64,000 nucleotides of DNA from Rhizobiaceae bacterium (GTDB taxonomy: Bacteria; Pseudomonadota; Alphaproteobacteria; Rhizobiales; Rhizobiaceae), in the NCBI GenBank assembly GCA_025698895.1, contig JAILWO010000001.1, forward strand, positions 1,461,001-1,525,000, in the 5' to 3' direction. The stretch's first letter is position 1, and each line of letters opens with the position of its first letter. Below the pieces are notes generated by a model that was given only the letters and a program-made list of their open reading frames with translations, was not told the DNA's origin and searched no databases. Positions 1-8,979 of this stretch are shown here, piece after piece. Position numbers and translations under genes: made by a program.

Positions 1-581
1 CGCCGGAGGAGGCGGAATTGTTCCGCGCCCAGGCGCTCACCGAAATGGCGAGGATGAGCGCCGAGGACGGCATGGTCATGCAGATCCATGCCGGCTCGCG
101 CCGCAACCATTCGGCTTCCGTCTTCTCCAGCCACGGCCGCGACAAGGGTTTCGACATCCCCGGTCCGACCGATTATGTCGGCGCGCTCAAGCCGATGCTC
201 GACGCGGTCGGTTTCGAGCCGAAGCTCTCCGTCATTCTCTTCACCCTCGACGAGACGGCCTACAGCCGCGAACTCGCGCCGCTGGCCGGCGCCTATCCAA
301 GCCTTCTGCTCGGCCCGGCCTGGTGGTTCTTCGACAGCGTCGAAGGCATGCGTCGCTACCGGGCCGCCGTGACCGAGACCGCCGGCTTCTACAACACCGC
401 CGGCTTCAACGACGACACCCGCGCCTTTCCCTCGATTCCCGCCCGGCATGACGTCGCCCGGCGGGTGGACTGCGGCTATCTCGCCGAACTCGTCGTCGAC
501 GGACGTCTCGACATGGACGAGGCCGTCGAGCTCGCCCCCGACCTCGCATGCGGTCTGGCCCGCAAGGCCTACCGCCTCTGA
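1..581 (+). CDS. uxaC: Glucuronate (uronate) isomerase, C-terminal part
   Basis: Interconverts D-glucuronate/D-fructuronate and D-galacturonate/D-tagaturonate in the cytoplasm, the entry step of hexuronate catabolism. The gene starts before the window. The open frame runs from base 3 and shows the last 192 residues of a family usually near 470. Family hallmarks seen are [11 protein letters not shown] about 27 residues in, and [11 protein letters not shown] near the C-terminus, which is typical of UxaC. It stops 29 bases before a TRAP binding-protein gene, so the two are probably one operon for uptake and isomerisation of uronates. The N-terminal metal-site residues are outside the window. Confidence 0.93.
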   Translation, partial: PEEAELFRAQALTEMARMSAEDGMVMQIHAGSRRNHSASVFSSHGRDKGFDIPGPTDYVGALKPMLDAVGFEPKLSVILFTLDETAYSRELAPLAGAYPSLLLGPAWWFFDSVEGMRRYRAAVTETAGFYNTAGFNDDTRAFPSIPARHDVARRVDCGYLAELVVDGRLDMDEAVELAPDLACGLARKAYRL

Positions 582-610
582 CCACGCATCAGGACCAAAG
601 GGAGGAAACC

Positions 611-1588
611 ATGAACCTGATACGCAAACTGACAGCCGCCGTCGCCATCTCGGCCATGATGGCCGGCGCCGCCCTCGCGCAGGAGATCACCCTGCGCTCG
701 TCCGACACCCATCCCGACGGCTATCCAACCGTCGAAGCGGTGAAATATATGGGCGAACTGCTCAAGGAGCGCTCCAATGGCCGCATCGCCATTGACGTCT
801 ACCACTCCGCCCAGCTCGGCGAGGAGAAGGACACGATCGAGCAGACCCGTGCCGGCGTCATCGACCTCAACCGCGTCTCCATGGGCCCGTTCAACGGTCT
901 GGTGCCGGAGACCCGCGTCGTGTCGCTGCCCTACATCTTCCGCTCCACCGACCACATGCACAAGGTCATGGACGGCGAGATCGGCGAGGAAATCCTGGCC
1001 GGCTTCGAGCCGCACGGGCTGATCGGGCTTGCCTATTACGACGGTGGCGCGCGCTCCTTCTACAATTCCTCCAAGCCGATCAACTCGCTCGACGACCTGA
1101 AGGGCATGAAGTTCCGCGTCATGCAGTCCGACATCTTCGTCGACATGGTCAACGCGCTCGGCGCCAACGCCGTGCCGCTGCCCTATGGCGAGGTCTATTC
1201 CTCGATCGAGACGGGCGTCATCGACGGCGCGGAAAACAACTTCCCGTCCTATGAGTCGGCCAAGCACTCCGAGGTCGCCAAGCACTACGCGCTCGACGAG
1301 CATCTGATCGTGCCGGAAGTGCTCGTCATGGCCAAGACGACCTGGGACAAGCTGTCGCCCGAGGATCAGGAACTCGTCCGTCAGGCGGCGAAGGATTCCG
1401 TCCAGAAGCAGCGCGAGCTCTGGGAAGCCCGCGAGAAGGAATCGCGCAAGATGGTGGAAGAAGCCGGCTCCACGATCACCACGCCGGACAAGCAGCCCTT
1501 CATCGACGCGATGGATCCCGTCTACGAGAAGCACGTCACCGACGACAAGCTGAAGGATCTCGTCGAGCGCATCCGCGCCGTCGAATAA
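611..1588 (+). CDS. TRAP transporter substrate-binding protein (DctP family)
   Basis: Periplasmic solute receptor of a tripartite ATP-independent transporter; 325 residues, usual size for the family. Residues 1-23 form a signal peptide ending in AALAQ. The mature part shows the DctP hallmarks, including the GVIDGAENN segment around residue 205. The ATG at 611 is preceded by a strong GGAGGAAA site. Being between uxaC and kduI, kduD and kdgF, its ligand is inferred to be a uronate or an unsaturated uronate oligomer; TRAP receptors typically bind carboxylated ligands through a conserved arginine. The substrate itself is not shown by the sequence. Confidence 0.93.
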   Translation: MNLIRKLTAAVAISAMMAGAALAQEITLRSSDTHPDGYPTVEAVKYMGELLKERSNGRIAIDVYHSAQLGEEKDTIEQTRAGVIDLNRVSMGPFNGLVPETRVVSLPYIFRSTDHMHKVMDGEIGEEILAGFEPHGLIGLAYYDGGARSFYNSSKPINSLDDLKGMKFRVMQSDIFVDMVNALGANAVPLPYGEVYSSIETGVIDGAENNFPSYESAKHSEVAKHYALDEHLIVPEVLVMAKTTWDKLSPEDQELVRQAAKDSVQKQRELWEAREKESRKMVEEAGSTITTPDKQPFIDAMDPVYEKHVTDDKLKDLVERIRAVE

Positions 1589-1600
1589 TCCTTCCTCGTC

Positions 1601-1640
1601 GAATGCGCGGGCGGTCCCGGCCGCTCGCGCATTCCTTTTC
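1601..1640 (+). terminator. Intercistronic stem-loop after TRAP receptor gene
   Basis: A 14-bp stem (1601-1614 with 1621-1634, one G-T pair) with a six-base loop is followed by CTTTTC. It sits 12 bases past the receptor stop and 27 before the small permease. It probably works as a leaky terminator or 3'-end protector, giving more receptor than permease mRNA, a common arrangement for binding-protein-dependent importers. Confidence 0.7.
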
Positions 1641-1667
1641 GGATACCGATCCCATGATACCGACCCC

Positions 1668-2252
1668 ATGACACCGGCCAACGCCCCGTCTTACGACCAT
1701 CCCGTCGTGCGCGCGTTTTCGTTCGCCAGTCGCGCCGCGCTCTGGGCGGCTGGCATCGGCCTCGTCGCAATGACAGCGATGGTCGCCTGGCAGGTCTGGT
1801 GTCGTTACGTTCTCAACGACTCGCCCTCCTGGACCGAACCGGGCGCGGTCATGCTGATGAGCTGGTTCATCTTTCTCGGCGCCGCCGTTGGCGTTCGCGA
1901 GAACAATCACCTCGGCTTCGATATCCTGCTCTACATCGTGCCGCTCGCCGGCAAGCGGGCACTGAGAACCATTTCCGACATCGTCATCCTCGCCTTCGGC
2001 ATCGGCATGATCTGGTATGGCTGGCAGCTCGTCGAGCTGACCTCCACCGCCATCCTGCCCTCGCTCGGCATATCCGGTTCCTACGACTACTACCCCGTCG
2101 TGGCCGGCGGAGTGCTGGTGGTGCTGTTCACGCTGGAGCGGATGGCGCTGCGCCTCGCGGGCGCGCCCGTCGACGCGGGCCTGGAAATCCCCACTCCCGA
2201 GGCCGAGACCGAACTCGACGCCGCACGCAGCCTCCAGCAGGAGAACGCCTGA
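1668..2252 (+). CDS. TRAP transporter small permease (DctQ family)
   Basis: Small membrane subunit of the TRAP importer, 194 residues with four predicted hydrophobic segments: about 22-42, 60-80, 95-118 and 138-158. Motifs typical of DctQ are the WQVWCRYVLNDSPSWTE stretch after the first segment and FLGAAVGVRENNHLGFD in the second. It associates with the large permease encoded 3 bases downstream. The start at 1668 follows the intercistronic hairpin; no strong ribosome site is visible, so an upstream in-frame start cannot be excluded. Residues after about 165 form an acidic cytoplasmic tail. Confidence 0.9.
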   Translation: MTPANAPSYDHPVVRAFSFASRAALWAAGIGLVAMTAMVAWQVWCRYVLNDSPSWTEPGAVMLMSWFIFLGAAVGVRENNHLGFDILLYIVPLAGKRALRTISDIVILAFGIGMIWYGWQLVELTSTAILPSLGISGSYDYYPVVAGGVLVVLFTLERMALRLAGAPVDAGLEIPTPEAETELDAARSLQQENA

Positions 2253-2255
2253 GCC

Positions 2256-3536
2256 ATGGAACTGTGGATCCTGTTCGGCAGCTTCGTCACGCTCATGCTG
2301 ATCGGCACGCCGATCGCGTTCTGCCTCGGCGTCGCCGCCTTCGCCACCATCGTCTATATGGGCCTGCCGCCGCTGGTCGTGTTCCAGCGCCTCAATTCGG
2401 GCATGAGCGTCTTTTCGCTGCTGGCCATCCCCTTCTTCATCTATGCCGGCGACCTCATGGTGCGCGGCGGCATCGCCACCCGCATCGTCGCCTTCGCCGG
2501 ATCGCTGATCGGCCATGTCCGCGGCGGGCTTGGACAGGTCAACATCGCCGCCTCAACCCTGTTCGGCGGCATTTCCGGTTCGGCCGTCGCCGAGGCCGCC
2601 GCGGTCGGCGGGCTGATGATCCCGCAGATGAAGGCGCGAGGCTATGGCGCCGACTACGCCGTCAACGTCACCTCCATGGCGGCGCTGATAGCGCTGCTCC
2701 TGCCGCCGTCGCACAACATGATCATCTATTCGATCTCGGCGGGCGGAAAGATCTCCATCGCCGACCTGTTCACCGCCGGCATTTTGCCGGGTCTGCTTCT
2801 CGCCGGCTCGCTGATGCTGACCGCCTATGCGGTGGCGCGCCGGCGCGGCTATCCGACGGAGCCTTTCCCTGGCTTCGCGCGCGTGGCGCATTTCGCCGCC
2901 GTCGCCGTGCCGGGGCTGCTTCTGATCGGCATCATCTTCGGCGGCGTGCGGTCGGGCATATTCACCGCCACCGAGAGCTCCTGCATCGCGGTTCTCTACG
3001 CGCTGCTGGTGACGATCCTGGTCTATCGCGAGATGAGCTGGCAGAACTTCGTCGACGCCACGCTGGGCGCCGTGCGCACCACCGCCATGGTGCTCCTCAT
3101 CATCGGCACGGCGGCCGCCTTCTCCTGGCTGATGGCCTATCTTCGCGTTCCCGCCTCGCTGGTGGCGGCCATGAACGCGGTGTCGGAAAATCCCTATGTG
3201 GTCCTGATGCTGATGAACGTGCTGCTGCTTGGTCTCGGCACCTTCATGGACATGGGCCCGCTGATCATCATCGCCACGCCGATCTTCCTGCCGGTCGCCC
3301 AGGCCTATGGCGTCGATCCGGTGCATTTCGGCGTCATCATGATCCTCAATCTCGGCATCGGCCTCAACACGCCGCCGGTCGGCGCGGTCATGTTCGTGGC
3401 CTGCGCGGTGGGCCGGATCAGCGTCTGGCAGGCCATGCGCTCGGTCTGGCCCTTCTACGGCGCCGGCCTTCTGGTCCTGGCGCTGGTGACCTATGTGCCG
3501 GCGATCTCGCTATGGCTGCCGAGCCTGTTCCGTTGA
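2256..3536 (+). CDS. TRAP transporter large permease (DctM family)
   Basis: Large, sodium-dependent transport subunit of the TRAP system, 426 residues with about 11-12 membrane segments. It has the GGISGSAVAEAAAVGGLMIP segment (near residue 105) and the NLGIGLNTPPVGAVMF segment (near 367) that typify DctM proteins. It follows the small permease by 3 bases and its 3' end overlaps the regulator start, so receptor, permeases and regulator form one transcription unit. Imported solute is inferred to be a uronate from the neighbouring catabolic genes. Confidence 0.92.
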   Translation: MELWILFGSFVTLMLIGTPIAFCLGVAAFATIVYMGLPPLVVFQRLNSGMSVFSLLAIPFFIYAGDLMVRGGIATRIVAFAGSLIGHVRGGLGQVNIAASTLFGGISGSAVAEAAAVGGLMIPQMKARGYGADYAVNVTSMAALIALLLPPSHNMIIYSISAGGKISIADLFTAGILPGLLLAGSLMLTAYAVARRRGYPTEPFPGFARVAHFAAVAVPGLLLIGIIFGGVRSGIFTATESSCIAVLYALLVTILVYREMSWQNFVDATLGAVRTTAMVLLIIGTAAAFSWLMAYLRVPASLVAAMNAVSENPYVVLMLMNVLLLGLGTFMDMGPLIIIATPIFLPVAQAYGVDPVHFGVIMILNLGIGLNTPPVGAVMFVACAVGRISVWQAMRSVWPFYGAGLLVLALVTYVPAISLWLPSLFR

Positions 3537-4306
3537 GTGGCCAGACCGTCCAGCGGGAGCCGCGCGAACGCCGCCCCAAGCTGGCCGACCGGCTGGTGGA
3601 GGCGCTGCGCGAGCAGATCCGCGCCGGCAGGCTCGGCCCCGGAGATCAGCTTCCCACCGAGCCGCGCCTGGTCGAGCGCTTCGGCGTCTCGCGCACCGTC
3701 GTGCGCGAGGCGATCACGCGGCTGGCCGCCGACGGGCTGGTCGAGGCGCGCCAGGGCGCGGGCGTCTTCGTCAGCACGGGACAGCATGGCGCCGGCCTGG
3801 AGGCGCTGCTTCCCGAGGCCGTCTCGAAGGTCTCCATGGTCCTGAACGTGCTGGAAGTGCGCATGGCGATCGAGATGGAGGCGGCCGCGCTCGCCGCCGA
3901 ACGGCGCTCGCTGTCGCAGGAGGCCGACATCCATACCGCCTTCCAGGACTTCGAGGCGACGCTGGCGCGCGGCGAGCCGACCGGCGCGGCCGACTTCGCC
4001 TTTCATCGCGCCATCGCGGCGGCTACCAACAACCCCTTCTATCTCGAGATTCTCGACGTGCTCGGCCGCCGCACCATTCCGCGCGATCTCGTCACCTCGC
4101 TGACGGCGGGCCTCCTGCAGTCGGCCGAGTATCAGGGCCGGCTGCAGGACGAGCATCGCGCCATCATGGATGCCGTCTTCGCCGGCGACGCCGCCGGCGC
4201 GCGCGAAGCCATGCGCCGGCATCTGTCGCAAAGCCGGTCGCGCTACCGGTCGCTGCTGAAGTCCGGCGGCGATCTCGACCGGCTCTTCGAGGGCGGCCTG
4301 GCCTGA
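3512..4306 (+). CDS. GntR-family regulator with FCD domain (uronate regulon)
   Basis: Cytoplasmic repressor-type regulator, 264 residues. A winged helix-turn-helix covers about residues 20-88 (LPTEPRLVERFGVSRTVVRE recognition region), then an alpha-helical FCD effector domain, about 100-230, with FHRAIAAATNNPFYLE and the following EHRAI histidine that bind metal/ligand in FadR-subfamily proteins. The ATG at 3512 lies inside the 3' end of the large permease; a TTG at 3533 overlapping that gene's stop is an alternative start. Embedded between the TRAP genes and kduI, it likely senses a uronate intermediate and controls this operon, as KdgR/UxuR-type regulators do. Confidence 0.9.
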   Translation: MAAEPVPLSGQTVQREPRERRPKLADRLVEALREQIRAGRLGPGDQLPTEPRLVERFGVSRTVVREAITRLAADGLVEARQGAGVFVSTGQHGAGLEALLPEAVSKVSMVLNVLEVRMAIEMEAAALAAERRSLSQEADIHTAFQDFEATLARGEPTGAADFAFHRAIAAATNNPFYLEILDVLGRRTIPRDLVTSLTAGLLQSAEYQGRLQDEHRAIMDAVFAGDAAGAREAMRRHLSQSRSRYRSLLKSGGDLDRLFEGGLA

Positions 4307-4349
4307 GCGTCGACCCGCCCGCATCACGCCCGATCAGGAAGGACCATAT

Positions 4350-5186
4350 ATGGAACTCGACACCAGGCAGGCCATCGATCCGCACGCCGCCCGCGCATTC
4401 GACACCGACGCGCTGCGCCGGCATTTCCTGATCGAGACGCTCTTCGAGCCGGACCGCCTCAGGCTGACCTATTCGCATTACGACCGCATGGCCGTCGGCG
4501 GCGCCATGCCGGTCAAGGGCGCGGTAGCGCTGGAACCGTGCAAGCCCACCGGCACCGCTTTCTTCCTCGAACGGCGCGAGATGGTCGCCGTCAATATTGG
4601 CGGGGCCGGCTCGATCGAGGTGGGGGGCGAAACCTTCGCCGTCGGCCATCGCGACATGCTCTATCTGGGCATGGGCGCCGACCCGGTCTCGTTCTCGAGC
4701 GACGAGGCCGGCGAGCCGGCGAAATACTATCTCGTCAGCGCGCCCGCCCACCGCGCCATCCCCTGCCGTCTGGTCCGGATCGACCAGGCCAGGCGGCTCG
4801 ACCTCGGCAGCCGGGCGACCTCCAATGAGCGCTCCATCTTCCAGTTCGTCCATCCCGAGGTGATGGAATCGTGCCAGCTCGTCGTCGGCATGACGGTGCT
4901 GAAGGAGGGCTCTGTCTGGAACACCATGCCCTGTCACGTCCACGACCGGCGTTCGGAAGCCTATCTCTATTTCGGTCTCGACGAGGCGGCGCGCGTCTTC
5001 CATTTCATGGGCGAGCCGGCCGAGACGCGGCACCTGGTGATGCGGAACGAGCAGGCGGTGCTGTCGCCCAACTGGTCGATCCATTCGGGCGCGGGCACGT
5101 CCAACTATACCTTCGTGTGGGCGATGGCCGGCGATAATGTCGACTACAAGGATGTCGACATGGTCGCGATGGAGGATCTGCGATGA
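4350..5186 (+). CDS. kduI: 5-dehydro-4-deoxy-D-glucuronate isomerase
   Basis: Isomerises 5-keto-4-deoxyuronate (from pectin or glycosaminoglycan lyase products) to 2,5-diketo-3-deoxygluconate. The 278-residue length matches the family. The C-terminal cupin zinc site is visible in MPCHVHDRRSEAYLYF (about residues 193-208). An AGGAAGGA site precedes the ATG. Its stop overlaps the kduD start as ATGA, so the two consecutive enzymes are translationally coupled. Confidence is high from overall family resemblance and from the neighbouring kduD and kdgF. Confidence 0.95.
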   Translation: MELDTRQAIDPHAARAFDTDALRRHFLIETLFEPDRLRLTYSHYDRMAVGGAMPVKGAVALEPCKPTGTAFFLERREMVAVNIGGAGSIEVGGETFAVGHRDMLYLGMGADPVSFSSDEAGEPAKYYLVSAPAHRAIPCRLVRIDQARRLDLGSRATSNERSIFQFVHPEVMESCQLVVGMTVLKEGSVWNTMPCHVHDRRSEAYLYFGLDEAARVFHFMGEPAETRHLVMRNEQAVLSPNWSIHSGAGTSNYTFVWAMAGDNVDYKDVDMVAMEDLR

Positions 5187-5941
5187 CAAGCGTTTTCGAC
5201 CTTTCCGGCCGCCGCGCCGTTGTCACCGGCGCCAATACCGGCATCGGCCAGGGCGTGGCCCTGTCGCTGGTCCGGGCCGGCGCCGAAGTCGTTGCCGTCG
5301 GCCGATCGTCCATGGACGACACGAAGGCGAAGGTCGAGGAGGCCGGCGGAATCTGCATCCCCCATGCCGCCGACCTGTCCGACATGGCCGCCGTCGACGC
5401 CCTGATCCCGGGCATATGGCACGAAGTCGGCCCCGTCGACATCCTCGTCAACAATGCCGGCATCATCCGGCGCGCCGACGCCGTGGACTTTTCGGAGGAT
5501 GACTGGGACGCGGTGATGGACGTCAACATCAAGGCGGCGTTCCGTCTGTGCCAGGCGCTCGGCCGCAAGGCGTTCGAGACCGGGCGCGAGGCGCGCATCG
5601 TCAACATCGCCTCGGTGCTGTCATTCCAGGGCGGCATCCGCGTCGCGTCCTATACCGCCTCCAAGCACGCGCTGGTCGGCATCACCCGGCTTCTGGCCAA
5701 TGAATGGGCGGCGCGGGGCGTCAACGTCAACGCGATCGCGCCGGGCTATGTGGTGACCAACAACACCGAGCCGCTGCGCAAGGACCCCGACCGCAGCGCC
5801 GACATCCTCAAACGCATCCCCGCCGGCCGCTGGGGCAAGCCGGAGGACATCGGCGGCACCGCCGTGTTCCTGGCCAGCGACGCGGCCAACTATCTGCACG
5901 GCTCCGTCATCGTCGTCGACGGCGGTTGGCTGGCGCGCTGA
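5183..5941 (+). CDS. kduD: 2-dehydro-3-deoxy-D-gluconate 5-dehydrogenase
   Basis: Short-chain dehydrogenase reducing 2,5-diketo-3-deoxygluconate to KDG, the step after KduI. It has 252 residues, with a Rossmann motif (TGANTGIGQG, about 16-25), NNAG, and the canonical Ser-Tyr-Lys set in the SYTASKHAL segment near residue 155. Start overlaps the kduI stop by four bases. KDG would next need KdgK and KDPG aldolase, neither of which is in the window. Confidence 0.94.
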   Translation: MTSVFDLSGRRAVVTGANTGIGQGVALSLVRAGAEVVAVGRSSMDDTKAKVEEAGGICIPHAADLSDMAAVDALIPGIWHEVGPVDILVNNAGIIRRADAVDFSEDDWDAVMDVNIKAAFRLCQALGRKAFETGREARIVNIASVLSFQGGIRVASYTASKHALVGITRLLANEWAARGVNVNAIAPGYVVTNNTEPLRKDPDRSADILKRIPAGRWGKPEDIGGTAVFLASDAANYLHGSVIVVDGGWLAR

Positions 5942-5956
5942 GAAAGGGAGATCGAG

Positions 5957-6295
5957 ATGAGCGCGAGCGACCTGTTCGTAACCCCCACCGAGGCCGACTG
6001 GACGCCGGTCGAGACCGGCGTCAAGCGCCGCCTGCTCACCCATGATGACGAGATGATGGTGGTCGAGGTCGCCTTCGAGAAGGGCGCGGTCGGCGCGGCC
6101 CATTCGCACCCGCACCGGCAGGCCAGCGTGGTGGCCGAGGGGGTGTTCGAGGTCACGATCGAAGGGCGCACCGAAAGGCTGGAGAAGGGCGGCTCCTTCA
6201 TCGTCCCCTCCAACGCCGTCCATGGCTGCCGGGCACTGGAGGCTGGGCGCCTGATCGACACCTTCACCCCGGCGCGGACGGAATTCCTGGCCTGA
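5957..6295 (+). CDS. kdgF: KdgF-like cupin (unsaturated uronate linearisation)
   Basis: Single-domain cupin of 112 residues. KdgF proteins convert 4,5-unsaturated monouronates to linear 5-keto-4-deoxyuronate, the KduI substrate. The metal-binding cupin signature is seen as HSHPHRQASVVAEG (about 48-61), with a second motif histidine in the NAVHG segment. A GGGAGATCGAG ribosome site is 3-10 bases before the ATG. The gene follows kduD by 15 bases. The family is shared with other small cupins, so the exact function is inferred mainly from the neighbouring kduI and kduD. Confidence 0.85.
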   Translation: MSASDLFVTPTEADWTPVETGVKRRLLTHDDEMMVVEVAFEKGAVGAAHSHPHRQASVVAEGVFEVTIEGRTERLEKGGSFIVPSNAVHGCRALEAGRLIDTFTPARTEFLA

Positions 6296-6412
6296 CGAGC
6301 CGCGCGCTGGGCACATGCCCCTCATGCCTTTGCAACGATTGACACGGGCTTTGCGCAGGAGCGACCCTTGACCCAAGGACAAGAACTTTTCGGCTGGAAA
6401 CGGATCAAGGGC

Positions 6413-7825
6413 ATGAGAGCTCAGATCGGCCTGGTCGGCCTTGGGGTGATGGGTTCGAACCTGGCGCTCAACATCGCCGAGAAAGGCCATGCGGTTGCAG
6501 TGTTCAACCGCACCACCAAGCGCACCGGCGCCTTCTTCGAGAATGCGGGCGACCTACGCGAGCGCATCGTGCCTTGCGCGTCGCTGGAGGAGTTCGTAGC
6601 CCAGATCGCGCCGCCCCGGCCGATCATCCTGATGGTTCCGGCCGGCGAGGCGGTCGATCAGCAGATCGCGCAACTCAGGCCGCTTCTGTCCGACGGCGAT
6701 ATCGTCATCGACGCCGGCAACGCCAATTTCCGTGACACGGTGCGCCGCATCGCCGAACTGGACGATACCGGCCTTTCCTTCATCGGCATGGGCGTCTCGG
6801 GCGGCGAGGACGGCGCGCGCCATGGCCCCTCTATCATGGTCGGCGGCACGCCGGAAGGCTATGCGCGGATAGAGCCGGTGCTGACCTCGATCGCCGCGCG
6901 CTATGACGACGAGCCCTGCGCGGCTCTGGTCGGACCGGGCGGCGCGGGGCATTTCGTCAAGACCGTCCACAACGGCATCGAATATGCCGACATGCAGATG
7001 ATCGCCGAAATCTACGGCCTCCTGCGCGACGCGGCCGGCATGGAGGCCGGCGCCATCGGCGACCTGTTCGCGCGCTGGAACGAGGGACGGCTGGAATCCT
7101 ATCTGGTCGAGATCACGGCCGAGGTGCTGCGCACCGCCGATCCGGCGACCGGCCGTCCCATTGTGGATCTCATCGTCGATTCCGCCGGCCAGAAAGGCAC
7201 CGGCCGCTGGGCGGTAATCGAGGCGCAGATGATGGGGGTGCCGGCGACCGCGATCGAGGCGGCCGTGGCCGCCCGCGTCGTCTCCTCCTTGCGCTCGGAA
7301 CGCGCCCGCGCGGCGCAGGCCTATCCCGACCGTCCCGCCAGGCTCGACGCCGCGCGGGCCAGGGCGATGAAGGACGATCTGGAGATGGCGTTGCTCGCCG
7401 GCAAGATCGCCGCCTATGCCCAGGGGTTCGCGGTGATGGACGCCGCATCGCGGGAGTTCGGCTGGTCGGTCCCGCTCGGCACTGTGGCCAGGATCTGGCG
7501 GGCCGGCTGCATCATCCGCTCGCAGTTCCTCGGTCGTATCGCGGAGGCCTATGAAGGCACGGATGAGCCGGCTAATCTTCTTTTGGCGCCGGCCTTCGTG
7601 GAGATGATGACACGGTCGGCTCCCGCGCTTCGGCGCGTTGTTGCGCTTGCGGCAGAGACCGCGACGCCCGCGCCGGCCCTGTCGGCCGCGCTCGCCTATT
7701 TCGACGGCTGGCGGCAGGCGCGCGGCACGGCCAACCTCATCCAGGGCCAGCGTGATTTCTTCGGCGCGCACGGTTTCCGCCGCGACGACGTCGAGGGCGA
7801 GCAGCACGGCCCCTGGGCATCCTGA
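6413..7825 (+). CDS. gnd: 6-phosphogluconate dehydrogenase, decarboxylating
   Basis: Oxidises 6-phosphogluconate to ribulose 5-phosphate plus CO2 with NADP. It has 470 residues, the usual length, with the dinucleotide motif GLGVMGSNLALNIAEKGH at the N-terminus and the substrate/catalytic stretch GPGGAGHFVKTVHNGIEYAD (about 179-198). The ATG at 6413 was chosen because the dinucleotide fold begins directly after it, although the frame is open further upstream. It lies 117 bases after kdgF, in a sugar-acid island rather than with zwf/pgl. This suggests a copy serving gluconate/uronate or pentose flux; a second housekeeping copy may exist elsewhere. Confidence 0.94.
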   Translation: MRAQIGLVGLGVMGSNLALNIAEKGHAVAVFNRTTKRTGAFFENAGDLRERIVPCASLEEFVAQIAPPRPIILMVPAGEAVDQQIAQLRPLLSDGDIVIDAGNANFRDTVRRIAELDDTGLSFIGMGVSGGEDGARHGPSIMVGGTPEGYARIEPVLTSIAARYDDEPCAALVGPGGAGHFVKTVHNGIEYADMQMIAEIYGLLRDAAGMEAGAIGDLFARWNEGRLESYLVEITAEVLRTADPATGRPIVDLIVDSAGQKGTGRWAVIEAQMMGVPATAIEAAVAARVVSSLRSERARAAQAYPDRPARLDAARARAMKDDLEMALLAGKIAAYAQGFAVMDAASREFGWSVPLGTVARIWRAGCIIRSQFLGRIAEAYEGTDEPANLLLAPAFVEMMTRSAPALRRVVALAAETATPAPALSAALAYFDGWRQARGTANLIQGQRDFFGAHGFRRDDVEGEQHGPWAS

Positions 7826-7853
7826 CGATAGACCAAGCGGCAAGGAGAAAAGC

Positions 7854-8900
7854 ATGGCCTGGCGGCCCGCCGAGACGCGCTACGACACGATGATCTACAA
7901 CCGATGCGGCAATTCCGGCCTCAAGCTGCCGGCGATCTCGCTCGGCCTGTGGCACAATTTCGGCGGCGACACGCCGCATGAGACGAAGCGCGCCATCTGC
8001 CGCAAGGCGTTCGACCTCGGCATCACCCATTTCGACCTCGCCAACAATTACGGTCCGCCGCCCGGATCGGCCGAGGAAGCCTTCGGCGAGATCCTGAAGA
8101 CCGACTTCGCCGGCTACCGCGACGAACTCGTGATCTCCACCAAGGCGGGCTACAATATGTGGCCCGGTCCCTATGGCGAATGGGGCAGCCGCAAATACCT
8201 TTTGTCCTCGCTCGACCAGAGCCTGAAGCGGATGGGGCTCGACCATGTCGACATCTTCTATTCCCACCGCTTCGATCCCGACACGCCGCTGGAAGAGACG
8301 ATGGGCGCGCTAGACCAGGCGGTGCGTTCGGGCAAGGCGCTCTATGCCGGGATCTCCTCCTACAATTCGCAGCGCACGCGCGAGGCCTGCTCGATCCTCA
8401 GGGAACTCGGCACGCCTTGCCTGATCCACCAGCCGAGCTATTCGATGATCAACCGCTGGGTCGAGGATGACGGCCTGCTCGACACGCTGTCGGGGCTGGG
8501 CGTCGGCTCGATCGCGTTCTCGCCGCTGGCCCAGGGCATGCTCACGTCGAAATATCTCGGCGGCGTGCCGGAGGGCAGCCGCGCCGCGCAGGGCAAGTCG
8601 CTGCGATCCTCCTTCCTCAACGAGGGCACGCTGGACAATATCCGTGCGCTCAACGCGATCGCCGAAAAGCGCGGCCAGACGCTCGCCCAGATGGCGATTG
8701 CCTGGGTGCTGCGCGGCGGTCGCGTCACCACCGCGCTGGTCGGCGCCAGCCGGCCAGAACAGGTCGAGGACTGCGTCGGCGCGCTTGCCAGACCCGACTT
8801 CACGGGCGAAGAACTCGCCGAGATCGACCGCCACGCCCATGACGCGAATGTCAATCTGTGGGCGGCCTCGGCCGAGCGGCCCGGCCCGGCAAGGAAGTAG
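7854..8900 (+). CDS. Aldo/keto reductase, L-glyceraldehyde 3-phosphate reductase type
   Basis: Cytoplasmic NADPH-dependent carbonyl reductase with a TIM barrel, 348 residues. The AKR catalytic tyrosine lies in HFDLANNYGPPPGSAEEAFG (about 60-79), the lysine in STKAGY, and the WPGPYGEWGSRKYLL stretch is characteristic of the YghZ/GpR branch. A GCAAGGAGAAAAGC site precedes the ATG. It follows gnd by 28 bases. In this island it may detoxify aldehydes or reduce sugar-derived aldehydes; the actual substrate is not evident. Confidence 0.9.
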   Translation: MAWRPAETRYDTMIYNRCGNSGLKLPAISLGLWHNFGGDTPHETKRAICRKAFDLGITHFDLANNYGPPPGSAEEAFGEILKTDFAGYRDELVISTKAGYNMWPGPYGEWGSRKYLLSSLDQSLKRMGLDHVDIFYSHRFDPDTPLEETMGALDQAVRSGKALYAGISSYNSQRTREACSILRELGTPCLIHQPSYSMINRWVEDDGLLDTLSGLGVGSIAFSPLAQGMLTSKYLGGVPEGSRAAQGKSLRSSFLNEGTLDNIRALNAIAEKRGQTLAQMAIAWVLRGGRVTTALVGASRPEQVEDCVGALARPDFTGEELAEIDRHAHDANVNLWAASAERPGPARK

Positions 8901-8929
8901 CGCTCGGATGCGAACCTTCCGTCGTCATA

Positions 8930-8957
8930 CCCCCTCCGGCCGGCAGGCCTGAGGGGG
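8930..8957 (+). other. Intercistronic stem-loop
   Basis: Seven base pairs CCCCCTC/GAGGGGG continue, after one mismatch, into a GGCC/GGCC pairing with a four-base loop, between the aldo/keto reductase and the xylosidase gene. No U-run follows, so it is more likely an mRNA-stabilising or processing element than a terminator. It also resembles the C-rich/G-rich palindromic repeats found elsewhere in the window. Confidence 0.5.
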
Positions 8958-8979
8958 GTGCAGATCCAGGAGAGCCGAG

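Noticed and set aside
1799-3511. Open frame running through dctQ and dctM in another frame, joined to the GntR gene
   Set aside because: Only the part after 3512 resembles a protein family; the upstream part is an Arg-rich shadow of the TRAP genes.
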